From Actibacterium pelagium (lineage in GTDB: Bacteria; Pseudomonadota; Alphaproteobacteria; Rhodobacterales; Rhodobacteraceae): a DNA stretch of 64,000 nucleotides. The stretch covers positions 124,001-188,000 of the forward strand of contig NZ_NSBU01000004.1 in NCBI RefSeq assembly GCF_002285415.1, written 5' to 3'. This document shows positions 55,597 through 63,818 of this stretch, in pieces. Both the position numbers and the translations under genes were made by a program. Each line of letters starts with the position of its first letter. The first letter of the stretch is position 1. Below the pieces are notes generated by a model, which saw only the letters and a program-made list of their open reading frames with translations, did no database searches and was not told where the DNA came from.

Positions 55597-56424
55597 TTAA
55601 GGTTTCAAGCCGGAAGACAGCGAAGCAGGCATTGGAACCAAGAATTCCTTTCCGTCGCGAAGTTTCTCAACTTCTTTTCGTATGGCATGCCGAATGCTTT
55701 CCAATCGATCCTCTGGCTGAGCGCGCAACATTGCGCTTGCCCGCACAGCACCTTTCAGGAACGCCTGATACAGATCATTCGGATCGCTTAGACGCAAAAA
55801 CTGGGGCACCGTTTTTGTCTGGATTGCCGTGAACCCTGCAGCCCCAAGGACGTTACTCACCTCAACCGGGTCAGCAAACCGGAAATACGGCGGAGCTGGT
55901 GGCAGGTCCGGATTCGGGTCACCTTGCTGGGATAGCACAGGCATCACAATCCCAAATCCCTCTCCCGGTTTCGGGTCCGCCCAAACTGTAAAGCCATAGC
56001 GCCCGCCGGGCTTCAAGACGCGAAAGGCCTCGTGCACGACGGCCTGCGCATCTGGCATGTGCAACATTCCGAACCCCATAACGACGGCATCGAAGGTTGC
56101 CTTCGGGAAAGGCAACTCCGCTGCACTGCCCTTGATGAAAGCAACCTCTGGACAACTGCGCATCGCAAGCGCCACCTGCTGGGCGGAAAAGTCCAAACCC
56201 GTCACCTGCGCCCCACGCTTGGCCGCGGCCGCGGCGACATATCCGGCACCGGTCGCAACGTCCAAAACACGCGCGCCTTCAGAAACACCCGTCGCGTCCA
56301 GCAAAGCCTCAGCCGATTGTTGGGTTAAACCACCCCAGTGACGGTGATAGCGCTCTGCCACATTTTCCCAACCGGCATGCTCGAACGCGACGAACGCCTT
56401 GGCGTCTTCGTCGTCCAAATCCAT
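55597..56424 (-). CDS. Class I SAM-dependent methyltransferase
   Basis: The 275-residue protein has motif I VLDVATGAGYVAAAAAKRG, motif II GLDFSAQ, FDAVVMGFGMLHM and the LKPGGRYGFTVW post-motif III. This is the Methyltransf_11/UbiE-like core. The substrate is unknown; the tail is not like UbiE or other named ones. The start at MDLDDEDA follows GGAGGG by about 9 nt. It lies between yegP and rpsO. Confidence 0.88.
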   Translation of the reverse strand: MDLDDEDAKAFVAFEHAGWENVAERYHRHWGGLTQQSAEALLDATGVSEGARVLDVATGAGYVAAAAAKRGAQVTGLDFSAQQVALAMRSCPEVAFIKGSAAELPFPKATFDAVVMGFGMLHMPDAQAVVHEAFRVLKPGGRYGFTVWADPKPGEGFGIVMPVLSQQGDPNPDLPPAPPYFRFADPVEVSNVLGAAGFTAIQTKTVPQFLRLSDPNDLYQAFLKGAVRASAMLRAQPEDRLESIRHAIRKEVEKLRDGKEFLVPMPASLSSGLKP

Positions 56425-56467
56425 CCAAAAGGCCCTCCTGCCTTCCAGTATACAGGAAATCAACAAA

Positions 56468-56495
56468 AAACGCCCGCTCGAATGAGCGGGCGTTT
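56468..56495 (-). terminator. Rho-independent terminator after rpsO
   Basis: AAACGCCCGCTC (56468-56479) pairs with GAGCGGGCGTTT (56484-56495) around GAAT. On the minus strand it is followed by T residues (TTTGTTG past the stem). It ends the rpsO transcript before the methyltransferase gene. Confidence 0.85.
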
Positions 56496-56519
56496 GATGA
56501 TCCAGACGGACCGAATTTC

Positions 56520-56789
56520 TTAGCGGCGGATGCCCAGACGTTTGATCAGGTCCTGGTAACGGGCCACATCTTTTGCCTTGGTGTAGTCCAGCAGCTTACG
56601 ACGCTGAGCAACCATCTTCAGCAGACCACGACGAGAGTGGTTGTCTTTCTTGTGGCTTTTGAAGTGCTCGGTCAGGGTGTTGATGCGCGAGGTCAGGATA
56701 GCAACCTGTACTTCCGGCGAACCGGTGTCGCCTTCTTTGGTGGCGAATTCCTTGATCAGGCGGTTCTTTTCTTCAACTGTAATCGACAT
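56520..56789 (-). CDS. rpsO: 30S ribosomal protein S15
   Basis: The 89-residue protein binds 16S rRNA helices 20-22 and starts platform assembly. It matches the family end to end: [38 protein letters not shown] and RRKLLDYTK. The start at MSITVEEK follows AAGGAG. The gene is separated here from both truB and pnp, which normally flank it. A CCGGG/CCCGG hairpin in the leader could be an S15 autoregulation site. Confidence 0.98.
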   Translation of the reverse strand: MSITVEEKNRLIKEFATKEGDTGSPEVQVAILTSRINTLTEHFKSHKKDNHSRRGLLKMVAQRRKLLDYTKAKDVARYQDLIKRLGIRR

Positions 56790-57115
56790 CGGGGTCTCCT
56801 TGGTTAAGGGTTGATGGCACAGGCCGGGATGTCGTCCAGCAAGGCCCTTGGAGAAATCCACCGGGATTCGCCCGGCAGATGCGCGCGTATAGGGGATTTT
56901 TTCAGGTTTGGGAAGGGGCGAGCCCAATCCAATACCTAGTTGGCTCGTGAGCGGGCAAGTTGATCTCCCCTTGGCAGACCTGTCACAAGTTTCTTACAAA
57001 TTCACTGCAGTGGACCTTTTTGGTCCCAAGTATTGACTTGATCGAAATCAATGCAACCTCGCCTAGACAGGCAGACAGTATTTAGACGAAATCTTACTCT
57101 GATCAGGAGAGGCAG
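56790..57115. other. 326-nt divergent intergenic region holding two promoters and an FNR box
   Basis: The left half is the leader of rpsO (minus strand), with the SD and a small hairpin. The right half holds an FNR-type box and TATTTA at 57079-57084 as a possible -10 for the small membrane genes on the plus strand. No further gene was seen. Confidence 0.6.
57038..57051 (+). promoter_or_regulatory. FNR/FnrL-type box TTGAT-CGAA-ATCAA
   Basis: A second perfect TTGAT-N4-ATCAA match, 64 nt upstream of the ATG of the small membrane protein gene. A TATTTA at 57079-57084 would put the box centre near -46, slightly further than the ideal -41.5 for class II. It points to low-oxygen activation of the two-gene unit. 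Confidence 0.72.
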
Positions 57116-57382
57116 ATGGAACCGGGAAACAGCGCGGGCACCATCACACAGTTTATCCCGTTGATAGTTACCGGTCTGGCTTTACTAGCTTTGGCTTGGC
57201 CGATGACCAAACGGAAAGGTCTGCCTGCCGGATATGCTATTCTTTGCTTTTTGCCTCTCATAGGAGTCCTGGTTTTGATTTGGATTGCCAGTAAACCAGA
57301 CAAGGAGTTGCTTGAGAGAGTTGCAAAAATCGAAGGCTCTCAAAGGATCAAAACGGATCGGGCTGAAGGAGATGCTTCATGA
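57116..57382 (+). CDS. Small two-helix membrane protein, FNR-box preceded
   Basis: The 88-residue protein has two hydrophobic helices (about 11-30 and 38-58) separated by a basic loop (KRKGLPAG) and a charged C-terminal tail. It is not recognised. AGGAGAGGCAG directly before the ATG is a strong SD. Its stop overlaps the next gene's start by ATGA, so the two are made together. Location in the inner membrane is inferred. Confidence 0.75.
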   Translation: MEPGNSAGTITQFIPLIVTGLALLALAWPMTKRKGLPAGYAILCFLPLIGVLVLIWIASKPDKELLERVAKIEGSQRIKTDRAEGDAS

Positions 57383-57792
57383 CCAAAGAACGACTTGAAG
57401 AACTGAAAGAGCAGGTTGCAAGCATCGGGCATAACCTTGGCCCGGCGTTTCTAGAAGCAGAAGAGCGCGTCCGAACTGAAGTGGACAAGCTGGTGCCAAC
57501 TGAACCTGAGCCTGAGACAGAGCTTGAGAGGGCCAAAATAGTATTGGATTTAATGAGCAGCCATATTCGAGGCGAGTATCTGCTACCCGAACCGTCGGCC
57601 GCTTATACAGCCGTAGGATTTTTGATCATCGCAGCCTACACCGGGGTTACAATTGCAACAGTGCCCGCAATTTCTGTAGCTGGAGATGTCGCCATTCTTG
57701 GTTTCATCTACGCCGCACTCCGAGAAGAGATAGAGGAATACGTGCAATGGCGCCGTAAAGCGGAACCCGATTATGCCAAGCATGAAGCTTAA
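57379..57792 (+). CDS. Small membrane protein, second gene of the FNR-box unit
   Basis: The 137-residue protein has an acidic, alpha-helical, coiled-coil-like N-terminal half (KERLEELKEQVASIGHNLG; VEKL..TEPEPETELER), then two hydrophobic segments (about 73-90 and 91-112) and a charged tail. The family is not recognised. It is translated together with the preceding membrane protein and probably forms a complex with it. Codon use is like that of the neighbours, with somewhat more AT. Confidence 0.72.
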   Translation: MTKERLEELKEQVASIGHNLGPAFLEAEERVRTEVDKLVPTEPEPETELERAKIVLDLMSSHIRGEYLLPEPSAAYTAVGFLIIAAYTGVTIATVPAISVAGDVAILGFIYAALREEIEEYVQWRRKAEPDYAKHEA

Positions 57793-58166
57793 CACGCGAT
57801 GGTGCCCCAGAGGATTTTATATTCCTAATTCTTCTGAAATCGTGTGGACTGCATGATGACCTTGTCTCGAACTATCTGCGCTCAATACCCGCGGCTCGAA
57901 GCTTTCGAACTTGTTTCTAATGACCACTTGCGAATTCTTAGCTTGGCCCTTTGGCCAGTCCGTTAATTTCTGTCGAGGTTTCTTCGCCGAATCTATAAAT
58001 AGATTGTCGAATCGGCATTGATCCAATTACAGGTACGGGCTGATCCCAAGCTGGGCGAGTATCTCAGGGATCGTCGCTGTCTGACCGACGATCAAGACTA
58101 CACCGACTTCATAGTCGAAAAGGACAGCAAATCCCAGATGCTGCCTGCTTCCGAAACCGAACGGAT
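57793..58166. other. 374-nt region with no convincing gene; AT-rich, possible remnant
   Basis: It lies between convergent genes. A hairpin (ATCTAT/ATAGAT with outer GCCGA/TCGGC) spans 57986-58016. On the minus strand a stretch reading VVLIVGQTATIPEILAQLG ends at a stop near 58027 but has no start codon; on the plus strand an overlapping stretch also reads like protein. These may be ends of decayed genes. No promoter was recognised. Confidence 0.4.
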
Positions 58167-58466
58167 TTACTCTTCACCGGGTGTGATCGGACCCTGAATC
58201 TCGGCCGCGATCTGCTTGGCCCAGTCACCGATGATTGGGATCAGTTCGATCTGGGACAGGAAGTACAGCATCACCGACACCAAGAAGGTCGCGCCCACCA
58301 CAGTACCCAATCCGGTCGCCAATCCCCGCAGGAAAGAAAACCACAGCATCCGCGGGGTCGAATTCATGATCCGCAGATAACGGTGCTGGTTCAGAAGCTG
58401 CACTTCTTCTTGCAGCGCACGAAGGTCCTGGGTCAGGTCTGGGTTTTCGTCAGGTTGGTCTGGCAT
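58167..58466 (-). CDS. DUF5665 family protein
   Basis: The 99-residue protein has a charged N terminus with a coiled-coil look, the conserved RYLRIMNSTPRMLWFSFLRGLATGLGTVVG and a hydrophobic helix near 52-72. This matches DUF5665, a small membrane protein family of unknown function. It is 51 nt downstream of the RTX gene on the same strand. Confidence 0.85.
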   Translation of the reverse strand: MPDQPDENPDLTQDLRALQEEVQLLNQHRYLRIMNSTPRMLWFSFLRGLATGLGTVVGATFLVSVMLYFLSQIELIPIIGDWAKQIAAEIQGPITPGEE

Positions 58467-58516
58467 GGTCCGGGTCCGGCTTGGGGTCTTGACCGAACCT
58501 TAGGCCAGCGCCGGGA

Positions 58517-59443
58517 TCAGACCAAGTGCGCTTTGGCCGCAGCATCCATGTAGTTGCTATAGTCGCTTTGGGCCAAGAGCGTGATCTTGGCCTCGGCGAG
58601 GCTTTGCAGGCTGTCGATATCGGCCAGCGGCAAGCCATCCAGCAGCAGGGTCGCGGCATCAGGCTGGTCCTGAGACATATCCAAGGACAATTCCGGGTCC
58701 GGGTGTTCGTCATCATCATAGACGATGAACAGGCGATCGGACTCTGGGTCGAAATCCTTCAGATCGGGAATTTCCTCTCCATCCAGCAGCCAGTCACCTA
58801 GAACAAAGCCATCTTCACCCTCGCCACCCGAGGCGATATCGCCCGACCCGACAAGGATCAAATCCGCCCCGTCGCCGCCGTTCAGATAGTCCTTGGTGTT
58901 GTCGTCTTCCAAACCCTCGTCGGTCGTCTTGAACCCGGTCAGGACATCGTCACCGTCATTGCCGTTCACAATGTCCTGCCCGTCGCCACCGACCAAAGTG
59001 TCATCGTCCAGACCGCCCATCATCGCGTCATCACCGTCGCCACCCAGTACAAGATCGTCACCCGGCCCGCCAATCAGCGTGTCGTCGCCCTCGTCACCCC
59101 AAAGCTGGTCATCCTCGGCCTGCCCCGCGAGATAGTCGTCACCTTCGCCGCCAAAGATCACATCGACGCCCAGATCCCCCAGCAAGTCATCTGCGTCCAG
59201 ACCGCCGAACAGCAGGTCATCGCCCTCGGCCCCGTTCAGCCAATCGTCCCCTTTACCACCCAGAAGTGTGTCATTGCCTGCGCCACCATGGACAAGATCA
59301 TCCCCTGCCAGCGCATCCAGCAGATCCGGCCCATCGCCGCCCTCTAAGGTGTCATTGTCTTCTGTGGGTTCGTCTTTATCAGGGGTCAGCTCTATCGCGG
59401 CACCCACCGCAAGCAAGCTGAGTAGTCCGGCCAGTCCCAGCAT
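58517..59443 (-). CDS. RTX/hemolysin-type calcium-binding repeat protein
   Basis: The 308-residue protein starts with a hydrophobic stretch (LGLAGLLSLLAVGAAIEL) and an acidic linker, then about 14 Gly-Asp-rich nonapeptides of the GGxGxDxLx type (GGAGNDTLLGGKGDDWLNG) from about 35 to 170, and a C-terminal domain of about 130 residues. The repeats bind Ca2+ and fold into a parallel beta-roll outside the cell. The hydrophobic N terminus, unusual for type I-secreted RTX proteins, may be a membrane anchor. No type I secretion genes are near. Confidence 0.88.
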   Translation of the reverse strand: MLGLAGLLSLLAVGAAIELTPDKDEPTEDNDTLEGGDGPDLLDALAGDDLVHGGAGNDTLLGGKGDDWLNGAEGDDLLFGGLDADDLLGDLGVDVIFGGEGDDYLAGQAEDDQLWGDEGDDTLIGGPGDDLVLGGDGDDAMMGGLDDDTLVGGDGQDIVNGNDGDDVLTGFKTTDEGLEDDNTKDYLNGGDGADLILVGSGDIASGGEGEDGFVLGDWLLDGEEIPDLKDFDPESDRLFIVYDDDEHPDPELSLDMSQDQPDAATLLLDGLPLADIDSLQSLAEAKITLLAQSDYSNYMDAAAKAHLV

Positions 59444-59528
59444 CTGAAACGTCCTTTGCCGTTAGCGTGGTAGATGACCATGCTAGGCGCGGATTGCGCA
59501 GAGCGCAGAGGGAATAAGCGCATTAAAG

Positions 59529-60056
59529 TTAACGTGAGGGCACGTCCCAAGGCATCGGCGTGACCTTGTAAGAGACATACAGCGGGTGCCTTGGATGCCC
59601 CTCTTTGGTCAGCCCGATATGAGTCAGGACATGACCGGCGGCTCGCAACCTTTCGGCGACTTTTGGGCCCTGATCCAAATGCTCGCCATGCACCCCCCAA
59701 GCGCAAAGAATCTGGTCCGCCCATTGGGCACCTTCCAGAAGGCAGGCATCGTTCAATGGCCCCTCGGGATGGGCCGCTTTTCTTAGATCTTGGGGCTGTG
59801 TTGCGCGAAATGCGAAGATGTTGACCACGCGCATCGCCCCGAACCCCATCTGCCGCGCCCGCCGTTCGCAACGCTCAACCGTGGGGTCATTGCGCAGCTC
59901 GTCCGCGGTCGAGGGGTTCAGCATCACGAACAGAAGCTTTCGCCCAGAAGGAGACCAAGTCCGGGTCAGGGAATAGCGATATCTCTCACAAGGCGAGTAC
60001 ACCGCCTCGGAATGGTTAACGCCCTCGACATGGGTTCGGGTCAAATGATCAGTCAT
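59529..60056 (-). CDS. DUF1643 domain protein
   Basis: The 175-residue protein matches DUF1643: RYRYSLTRTWSPSGRKLLFVMLNPSTADELRNDPTVERCERRA and NIFAFRATQPQDLRKA. It is cytosolic and of unknown function, and in Rhodobacterales it is often near truB/rpsO. The start at MTDHLTRT fits the family; a longer frame upstream is not coding. It is upstream of the RTX gene on the same strand by 85 nt. Confidence 0.88.
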   Translation of the reverse strand: MTDHLTRTHVEGVNHSEAVYSPCERYRYSLTRTWSPSGRKLLFVMLNPSTADELRNDPTVERCERRARQMGFGAMRVVNIFAFRATQPQDLRKAAHPEGPLNDACLLEGAQWADQILCAWGVHGEHLDQGPKVAERLRAAGHVLTHIGLTKEGHPRHPLYVSYKVTPMPWDVPSR

Positions 60057-60379
60057 TGTGTTCAATTCGTGGCAAGCCGGTGGTTGGCATGGTGCTGTGA
60101 TTCGGTTTTTTGGACTCAAAAAGGGGAAAATCTGCCTTCTGTCCACGAGTTGACACTTGTACTTTCGGGCATGTCCTTCCGGTTATGGCAAAAACCTAAG
60201 TTTCTCACTAAGATTTTTTCACGCAACCATCTGTTAAATAATATTTTTCTCAAAGGGATAGGTTTTCCTGTCCCATTTGGGGGTGGTTTGTGGCGAATTT
60301 AGGCGGCTAAACTTGTCCCTGTTCGGACCACCACTCACTCAACCTAAGGTCTGTACGCAAAATTTAATTGGGAACTAAA
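60057..60379. other. 323-nt intergenic region with a strong hairpin
   Basis: GGGATAGG (60255-60262) pairs with CCTGTCCC (60267-60274) around TTTT; the stem has one G-U. It has no U-run and is not an obvious terminator. TTGACA is present near 60149 without a clear -10. The segment is AT-rich and lies between the divergent DUF1643 gene and the small ORF that follows. Confidence 0.5.
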
Positions 60380-60577
60380 ATGGCAAAGCCACTTGAAAAT
60401 CTACTCAACCACAGCACTTCCGAAGGTGCCGGCGCTGATCTACCAGTGACGTCACATGGAAAGTTGCCCACAGTATGCGAGGATCAGATGGAACGTCTGT
60501 TTCGCTGCGGAACCGACCTCTTGGAAACCCAGTCTTCCTTGACCACTAACCAGCGTGTTCTGCTTCTCGCTCAATAA
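60380..60577 (+). CDS. Small ORF, 65 residues, hypothetical
   Basis: The product starts MAKPLENLL and has no transmembrane segment or known motif; it has two Cys (CEDQMERLFRC). GGGA lies 6 nt before the ATG. It is followed by a real terminator 78 nt later on the same strand, which supports a transcribed unit here. It may equally be a small RNA with a chance ORF. Confidence 0.4.
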   Translation: MAKPLENLLNHSTSEGAGADLPVTSHGKLPTVCEDQMERLFRCGTDLLETQSSLTTNQRVLLLAQ

Positions 60578-60655
60578 CCCTCCAAAACCGCGACGGCTGT
60601 TCCGTTACCCATCACGTGCTTCAGGGCACAGAACAAAAAGCCACTCTCTCGCGTA

Positions 60656-60683
60656 GAAACCCGCATCACCCGATGCGGGTTTC
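60656..60683 (+). terminator. Rho-independent terminator
   Basis: GAAACCCGCATC (60656-60667) pairs perfectly with GATGCGGGTTTC (60672-60683), loop ACCC, followed by TTTATTT. It ends whatever is transcribed from the small ORF region. It also lies just past the convergent truB stop (60685), where the minus-strand U-run is poor. Confidence 0.85.
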
Positions 60684-60684
60684 T

Positions 60685-61596
60685 TTATTTGGAATGCAGG
60701 AAAACCCGGTTGGGGTGCAGCTCGCCCGCTTTATAGACGCCAACCGCGACGGCCTGTCCGTTCAACGAGGCCCAGGCCTCGTCCCCGTATTCCGCATCCG
60801 AGGTGATCACGATCCCGGCGTTGCCGTTGCGCATGCGGGCCGCACCATCGGGGGTGGTGCGCAATTCTGGCAGGTCAGCCAGACCGATCTCTAGCGGCTG
60901 AAGATAGTCATCCAGCGCCGGATCTTTGGCCAGCTCTTCGATCTGCTCCATGGTGATGCCGTTTTCGGCCTCGAACGGCCCGGACCAGACCCGGCGCAAT
61001 TCGCGCACGTGACCCAGACAGCCCAGCGCCTCGCCCAGATCGCGGGCAATGGCACGGACATAGCCGCCCTTGCCGCAGACCATTTCCAGCGTGACATGGT
61101 CGGCGTCTTCGCGGTCCACCATGATCAGGCTTTCCACGTACAGCGGACGCGCGGCGATCTCGAAATCTTCGTCATCGCGGGCCAGCTTATAAGCGCGCTC
61201 GCCATCAATCTTCACGGCCGAGAACTTGGGCGGGACCTGCATGATATCGCCCTCGAACTGCGGCAGGGCCGCACGGATGTCTTCATCCGTCGGGCGCGCG
61301 TCGCTTTCGGCGATCACTTCGCCCTCTTGATCGTCGGTATTGGTGGCTTGGCCCAGACGGACGGTAAAGCGATAGGCTTTCAACGCGTCGGTCACGAAGG
61401 GCACGGTTTTCGTGGCCTCACCCACGGCAACGGCCAGCACGCCAGTTGCCTCGGGGTCCAATGTGCCCGCGTGTCCGGCCTTTTTGGCCGACAGCGCCCA
61501 GCGCACCTTGTTCACCACGGCGTTCGAGCTGATCCCGGCGGGCTTATCCACCACCATCCAACCTGAAATGTCGCGTCCCTTGCGGCTGCGTCCCAC
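60685..61596 (-). CDS. truB: tRNA pseudouridine(55) synthase
   Basis: The 303-residue enzyme makes pseudouridine 55 in the T loop of tRNAs. Catalytic D47 is in [26 protein letters not shown] and the [14 protein letters not shown] motif are present. A C-terminal PUA-like domain (about 245-303) follows. In most bacteria it is in rbfA-truB-rpsO; here a DUF2233 gene separates it from rbfA and 3.9 kb from rpsO. Confidence 0.97.
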   Translation of the reverse strand: MGRSRKGRDISGWMVVDKPAGISSNAVVNKVRWALSAKKAGHAGTLDPEATGVLAVAVGEATKTVPFVTDALKAYRFTVRLGQATNTDDQEGEVIAESDARPTDEDIRAALPQFEGDIMQVPPKFSAVKIDGERAYKLARDDEDFEIAARPLYVESLIMVDREDADHVTLEMVCGKGGYVRAIARDLGEALGCLGHVRELRRVWSGPFEAENGITMEQIEELAKDPALDDYLQPLEIGLADLPELRTTPDGAARMRNGNAGIVITSDAEYGDEAWASLNGQAVAVGVYKAGELHPNRVFLHSK

Positions 61597-61632
61597 GGGC
61601 GTTCCCCTTCGATACTGTGCAGGCGCGCGGTG

Positions 61633-62388
61633 CTACTGTGCCGCCGCCGGTTCGTCAAGCGGCTGAACGGTGCCAAGGATCGGCCCCATTGGCAGGCCAA
61701 AGCCCGACCGGCCAAGGTCCGGCGCGTATAGCTTGGACACCTTCCCATCCAGAAACAGCGCATTGGGCGTCTTCAGGTGATCCCGAAACAGCCGCCCGAA
61801 CAGGTGGAACCGCACCGGCGCGTCAGAAATCGCCAGATAGACAAGCCCCTTAGCATCCACGCCAACCCCGTTTCGGATGAATTGGGTCGAGCTGTCTTCC
61901 AGAAATCGCGGATGCAGCGCCCCGTCAATCACCAGCATCGGCCCCGACTGCGTCGCATAGCGGCAGGTCTGCCCATCATCGCGGAAGGCGCGGGCCTCGA
62001 TCACATCAGCGCGGCCTTCGTTCAGGCACAACACCCCGTTGGGAAGCATCCCAAAGTTCCCCGGACCGGCCGAAGTCACCAGCCGCATCTCTTGCACGCC
62101 ATCTTCGACATACAGACCCACCGGGCTGCGGTCGCTGTGATACATGCCCGCGTTCATGGCAACGCCAAGGGTCAGACCCTCGGCCTCGAGCGCTTGTTTC
62201 ACCCGCGAGAAACTGCCCAGCACCCGACCGTCCTTGTCGCGCAGGAACAGCCGCAGCTCTTCTGCCGCCGGATCAACAGTGCAAACGGTGAAAGGGGTCT
62301 CGTCGAAGCGCAGCTTCTCACAAGTTGCGGCCCCGGCCGGGGTGGCCAAGGCCAGTAAGAACAGGAAAACGGCCTTAAGCCGGATCAT
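61633..62388 (-). CDS. DUF2233 phosphodiester glycosidase-like exported protein
   Basis: The 251-residue product has a signal peptide (about 1-20, ATPAGAATC) and the DUF2233/NAGPA fold: [36 protein letters not shown] and [15 protein letters not shown]. The family includes phosphodiester alpha-N-acetylglucosaminidases. Its start overlaps the rbfA stop by 14 nt, so it is translationally linked to rbfA. The product is probably periplasmic; the substrate is unknown. Confidence 0.85.
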   Translation of the reverse strand: MIRLKAVFLFLLALATPAGAATCEKLRFDETPFTVCTVDPAAEELRLFLRDKDGRVLGSFSRVKQALEAEGLTLGVAMNAGMYHSDRSPVGLYVEDGVQEMRLVTSAGPGNFGMLPNGVLCLNEGRADVIEARAFRDDGQTCRYATQSGPMLVIDGALHPRFLEDSSTQFIRNGVGVDAKGLVYLAISDAPVRFHLFGRLFRDHLKTPNALFLDGKVSKLYAPDLGRSGFGLPMGPILGTVQPLDEPAAAQ

Positions 62389-62785
62389 CCCTGTCCTCTG
62401 TATCGCGGACCACGTTCTCTTGTGACAAGAGACGGCGCGTCTCGTCCATCTGGTCGAAGGTCTCATCCAGAACGAAGCGTAGGTCAGGTGCGTATTTCAG
62501 CGAGCAGGCCTTGCCGACCATGCGCCGCAACTCGCCCTTGTTCCGGCGCAACGCGACCAAAGCCTCTTCCGCCCCCTTGCCGCCCAAAGGCAGGACAAAG
62601 GCCGTCGCGATCTTAAGGTCGGGAGAGGTCCGAACCTCGCCAACCGTGATCGACATCCGGTTCAGCTCTGGATCGTGCACGTCGCCCCGCATCAGAACGT
62701 CCGACAAGGTGCGCCGGATCAGTTCGCCTACCCGCAGCTGCCGCTGCGACGGGCCGGGCCCGTCATGAAATTTGTTTTTCGCCAT
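62375..62785 (-). CDS. rbfA: 30S ribosome-binding factor A
   Basis: The 136-residue KH-like protein matures the 16S 5' end. The family core is [54 protein letters not shown] and [22 protein letters not shown] at 62785 fits; one at 62794 is possible. It starts the rbfA-DUF2233-truB run and is divergent from dapB. Confidence 0.95.
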   Translation of the reverse strand: MAKNKFHDGPGPSQRQLRVGELIRRTLSDVLMRGDVHDPELNRMSITVGEVRTSPDLKIATAFVLPLGGKGAEEALVALRRNKGELRRMVGKACSLKYAPDLRFVLDETFDQMDETRRLLSQENVVRDTEDRDDPA

Positions 62786-62866
62786 AAGGCGCATCTAAGC
62801 GATCAGCTTCGCTTTGCCAAGGGCGGGGCTGGCGGCTATACCTCCGAGAAAGAAGTGGAGAGCGAC

Positions 62867-63676
62867 ATGACCGACCTGCCGGGTATCGTGATTACAGGGG
62901 CCTCGGGCCGTATGGGCCAGATGCTGATCAAAACCGTGATGGCCAGCGACAAGGCCCGTCTGGTCGGCGCGCTGGAACGTCCCGGTCATGACTGGATCGG
63001 CCGCGACGCAGGCGAAGTTGCTGGCGCAGGCCACGCAGGCGTACCCATCACAGACGATGCGGTCGAAGCCTTCGCCAAGGCGCAGGCGGTGATCGACTTT
63101 ACCGCGCCCGCCGCCACCGTTGAATTCGCCGCCTTGGCCGCGCAGGCCCGTGCCGTGCATGTCATCGGCACCACCGGCATGTCCGAGGACGAGATCGCCA
63201 AGCTTGGCCCTGCCGCCCGCCACGCGGTCATCATCCGCGCAGGCAATATGAGCCTTGGGGTCAACCTGCTGACCACTCTGACCAAGAAAGTCGCCGAAGC
63301 CTTGGGCATGGACTATGACATCGAGGTGATCGAGGCCCATCACCACCACAAGGTCGACGCGCCCTCCGGCACCGCCCTGATGCTGGGCCAAGCCGCCGCC
63401 GATGGTCTGGGCGTTGACCTGAACGAGGTCGCCGACCGCGGCCGCGACGGCATCACCGGCGCCCGTACCCGCGGCCACATCGGCTTCCACGCCATACGTG
63501 GCGGCGACATCATCGGCGAGCATGACGTCCTGTTTGCTGGCCCGGGTGAACGCATTACCTTGCGCCACGTGGCCTCTGACCGTTCGGTCTTTGCCAATGG
63601 CGCGCTGCGCGCGGCACTTTGGGGACAAGACAAAAGCCCGGGTGAATATGACATGGTGGATGTGCTGGGGCTGTAA
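62867..63676 (+). CDS. dapB: 4-hydroxy-tetrahydrodipicolinate reductase
   Basis: The 269-residue enzyme makes tetrahydrodipicolinate for lysine and peptidoglycan with NAD(P)H. The Rossmann GASGRMGQ is at 11-18 and the catalytic [15 protein letters not shown] motif is near 155-168. GGAG lies 7 nt before the ATG at 62867, which decides the start; the frame is open for 64 codons further up without family matches. It is divergent from rbfA. Confidence 0.97.
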   Translation: MTDLPGIVITGASGRMGQMLIKTVMASDKARLVGALERPGHDWIGRDAGEVAGAGHAGVPITDDAVEAFAKAQAVIDFTAPAATVEFAALAAQARAVHVIGTTGMSEDEIAKLGPAARHAVIIRAGNMSLGVNLLTTLTKKVAEALGMDYDIEVIEAHHHHKVDAPSGTALMLGQAAADGLGVDLNEVADRGRDGITGARTRGHIGFHAIRGGDIIGEHDVLFAGPGERITLRHVASDRSVFANGALRAALWGQDKSPGEYDMVDVLGL

Positions 63677-63818
63677 CCGCCCTGCGCGTTCCGGCCTTTG
63701 CCGATTGACGCGGCCGCTTACCGACGCGGGTCACGCCAAGTCGGTGCGTTGATTCCGAAAAAGTGATCCAATCCGGGCTTGGAAGCGTAGTCGGGGTATA
63801 TGACCCCGCGAGGTTCCC

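Noticed and set aside
57817-58026. 69-codon frame on the minus strand starting with TTG
   Set aside because: It is simply the space between two stops, has no SD and no family match.
63677-63818. Possible terminator or small gene after dapB
   Set aside because: Only weak GC-rich pairings without U-run, and no ORF with a start and SD.
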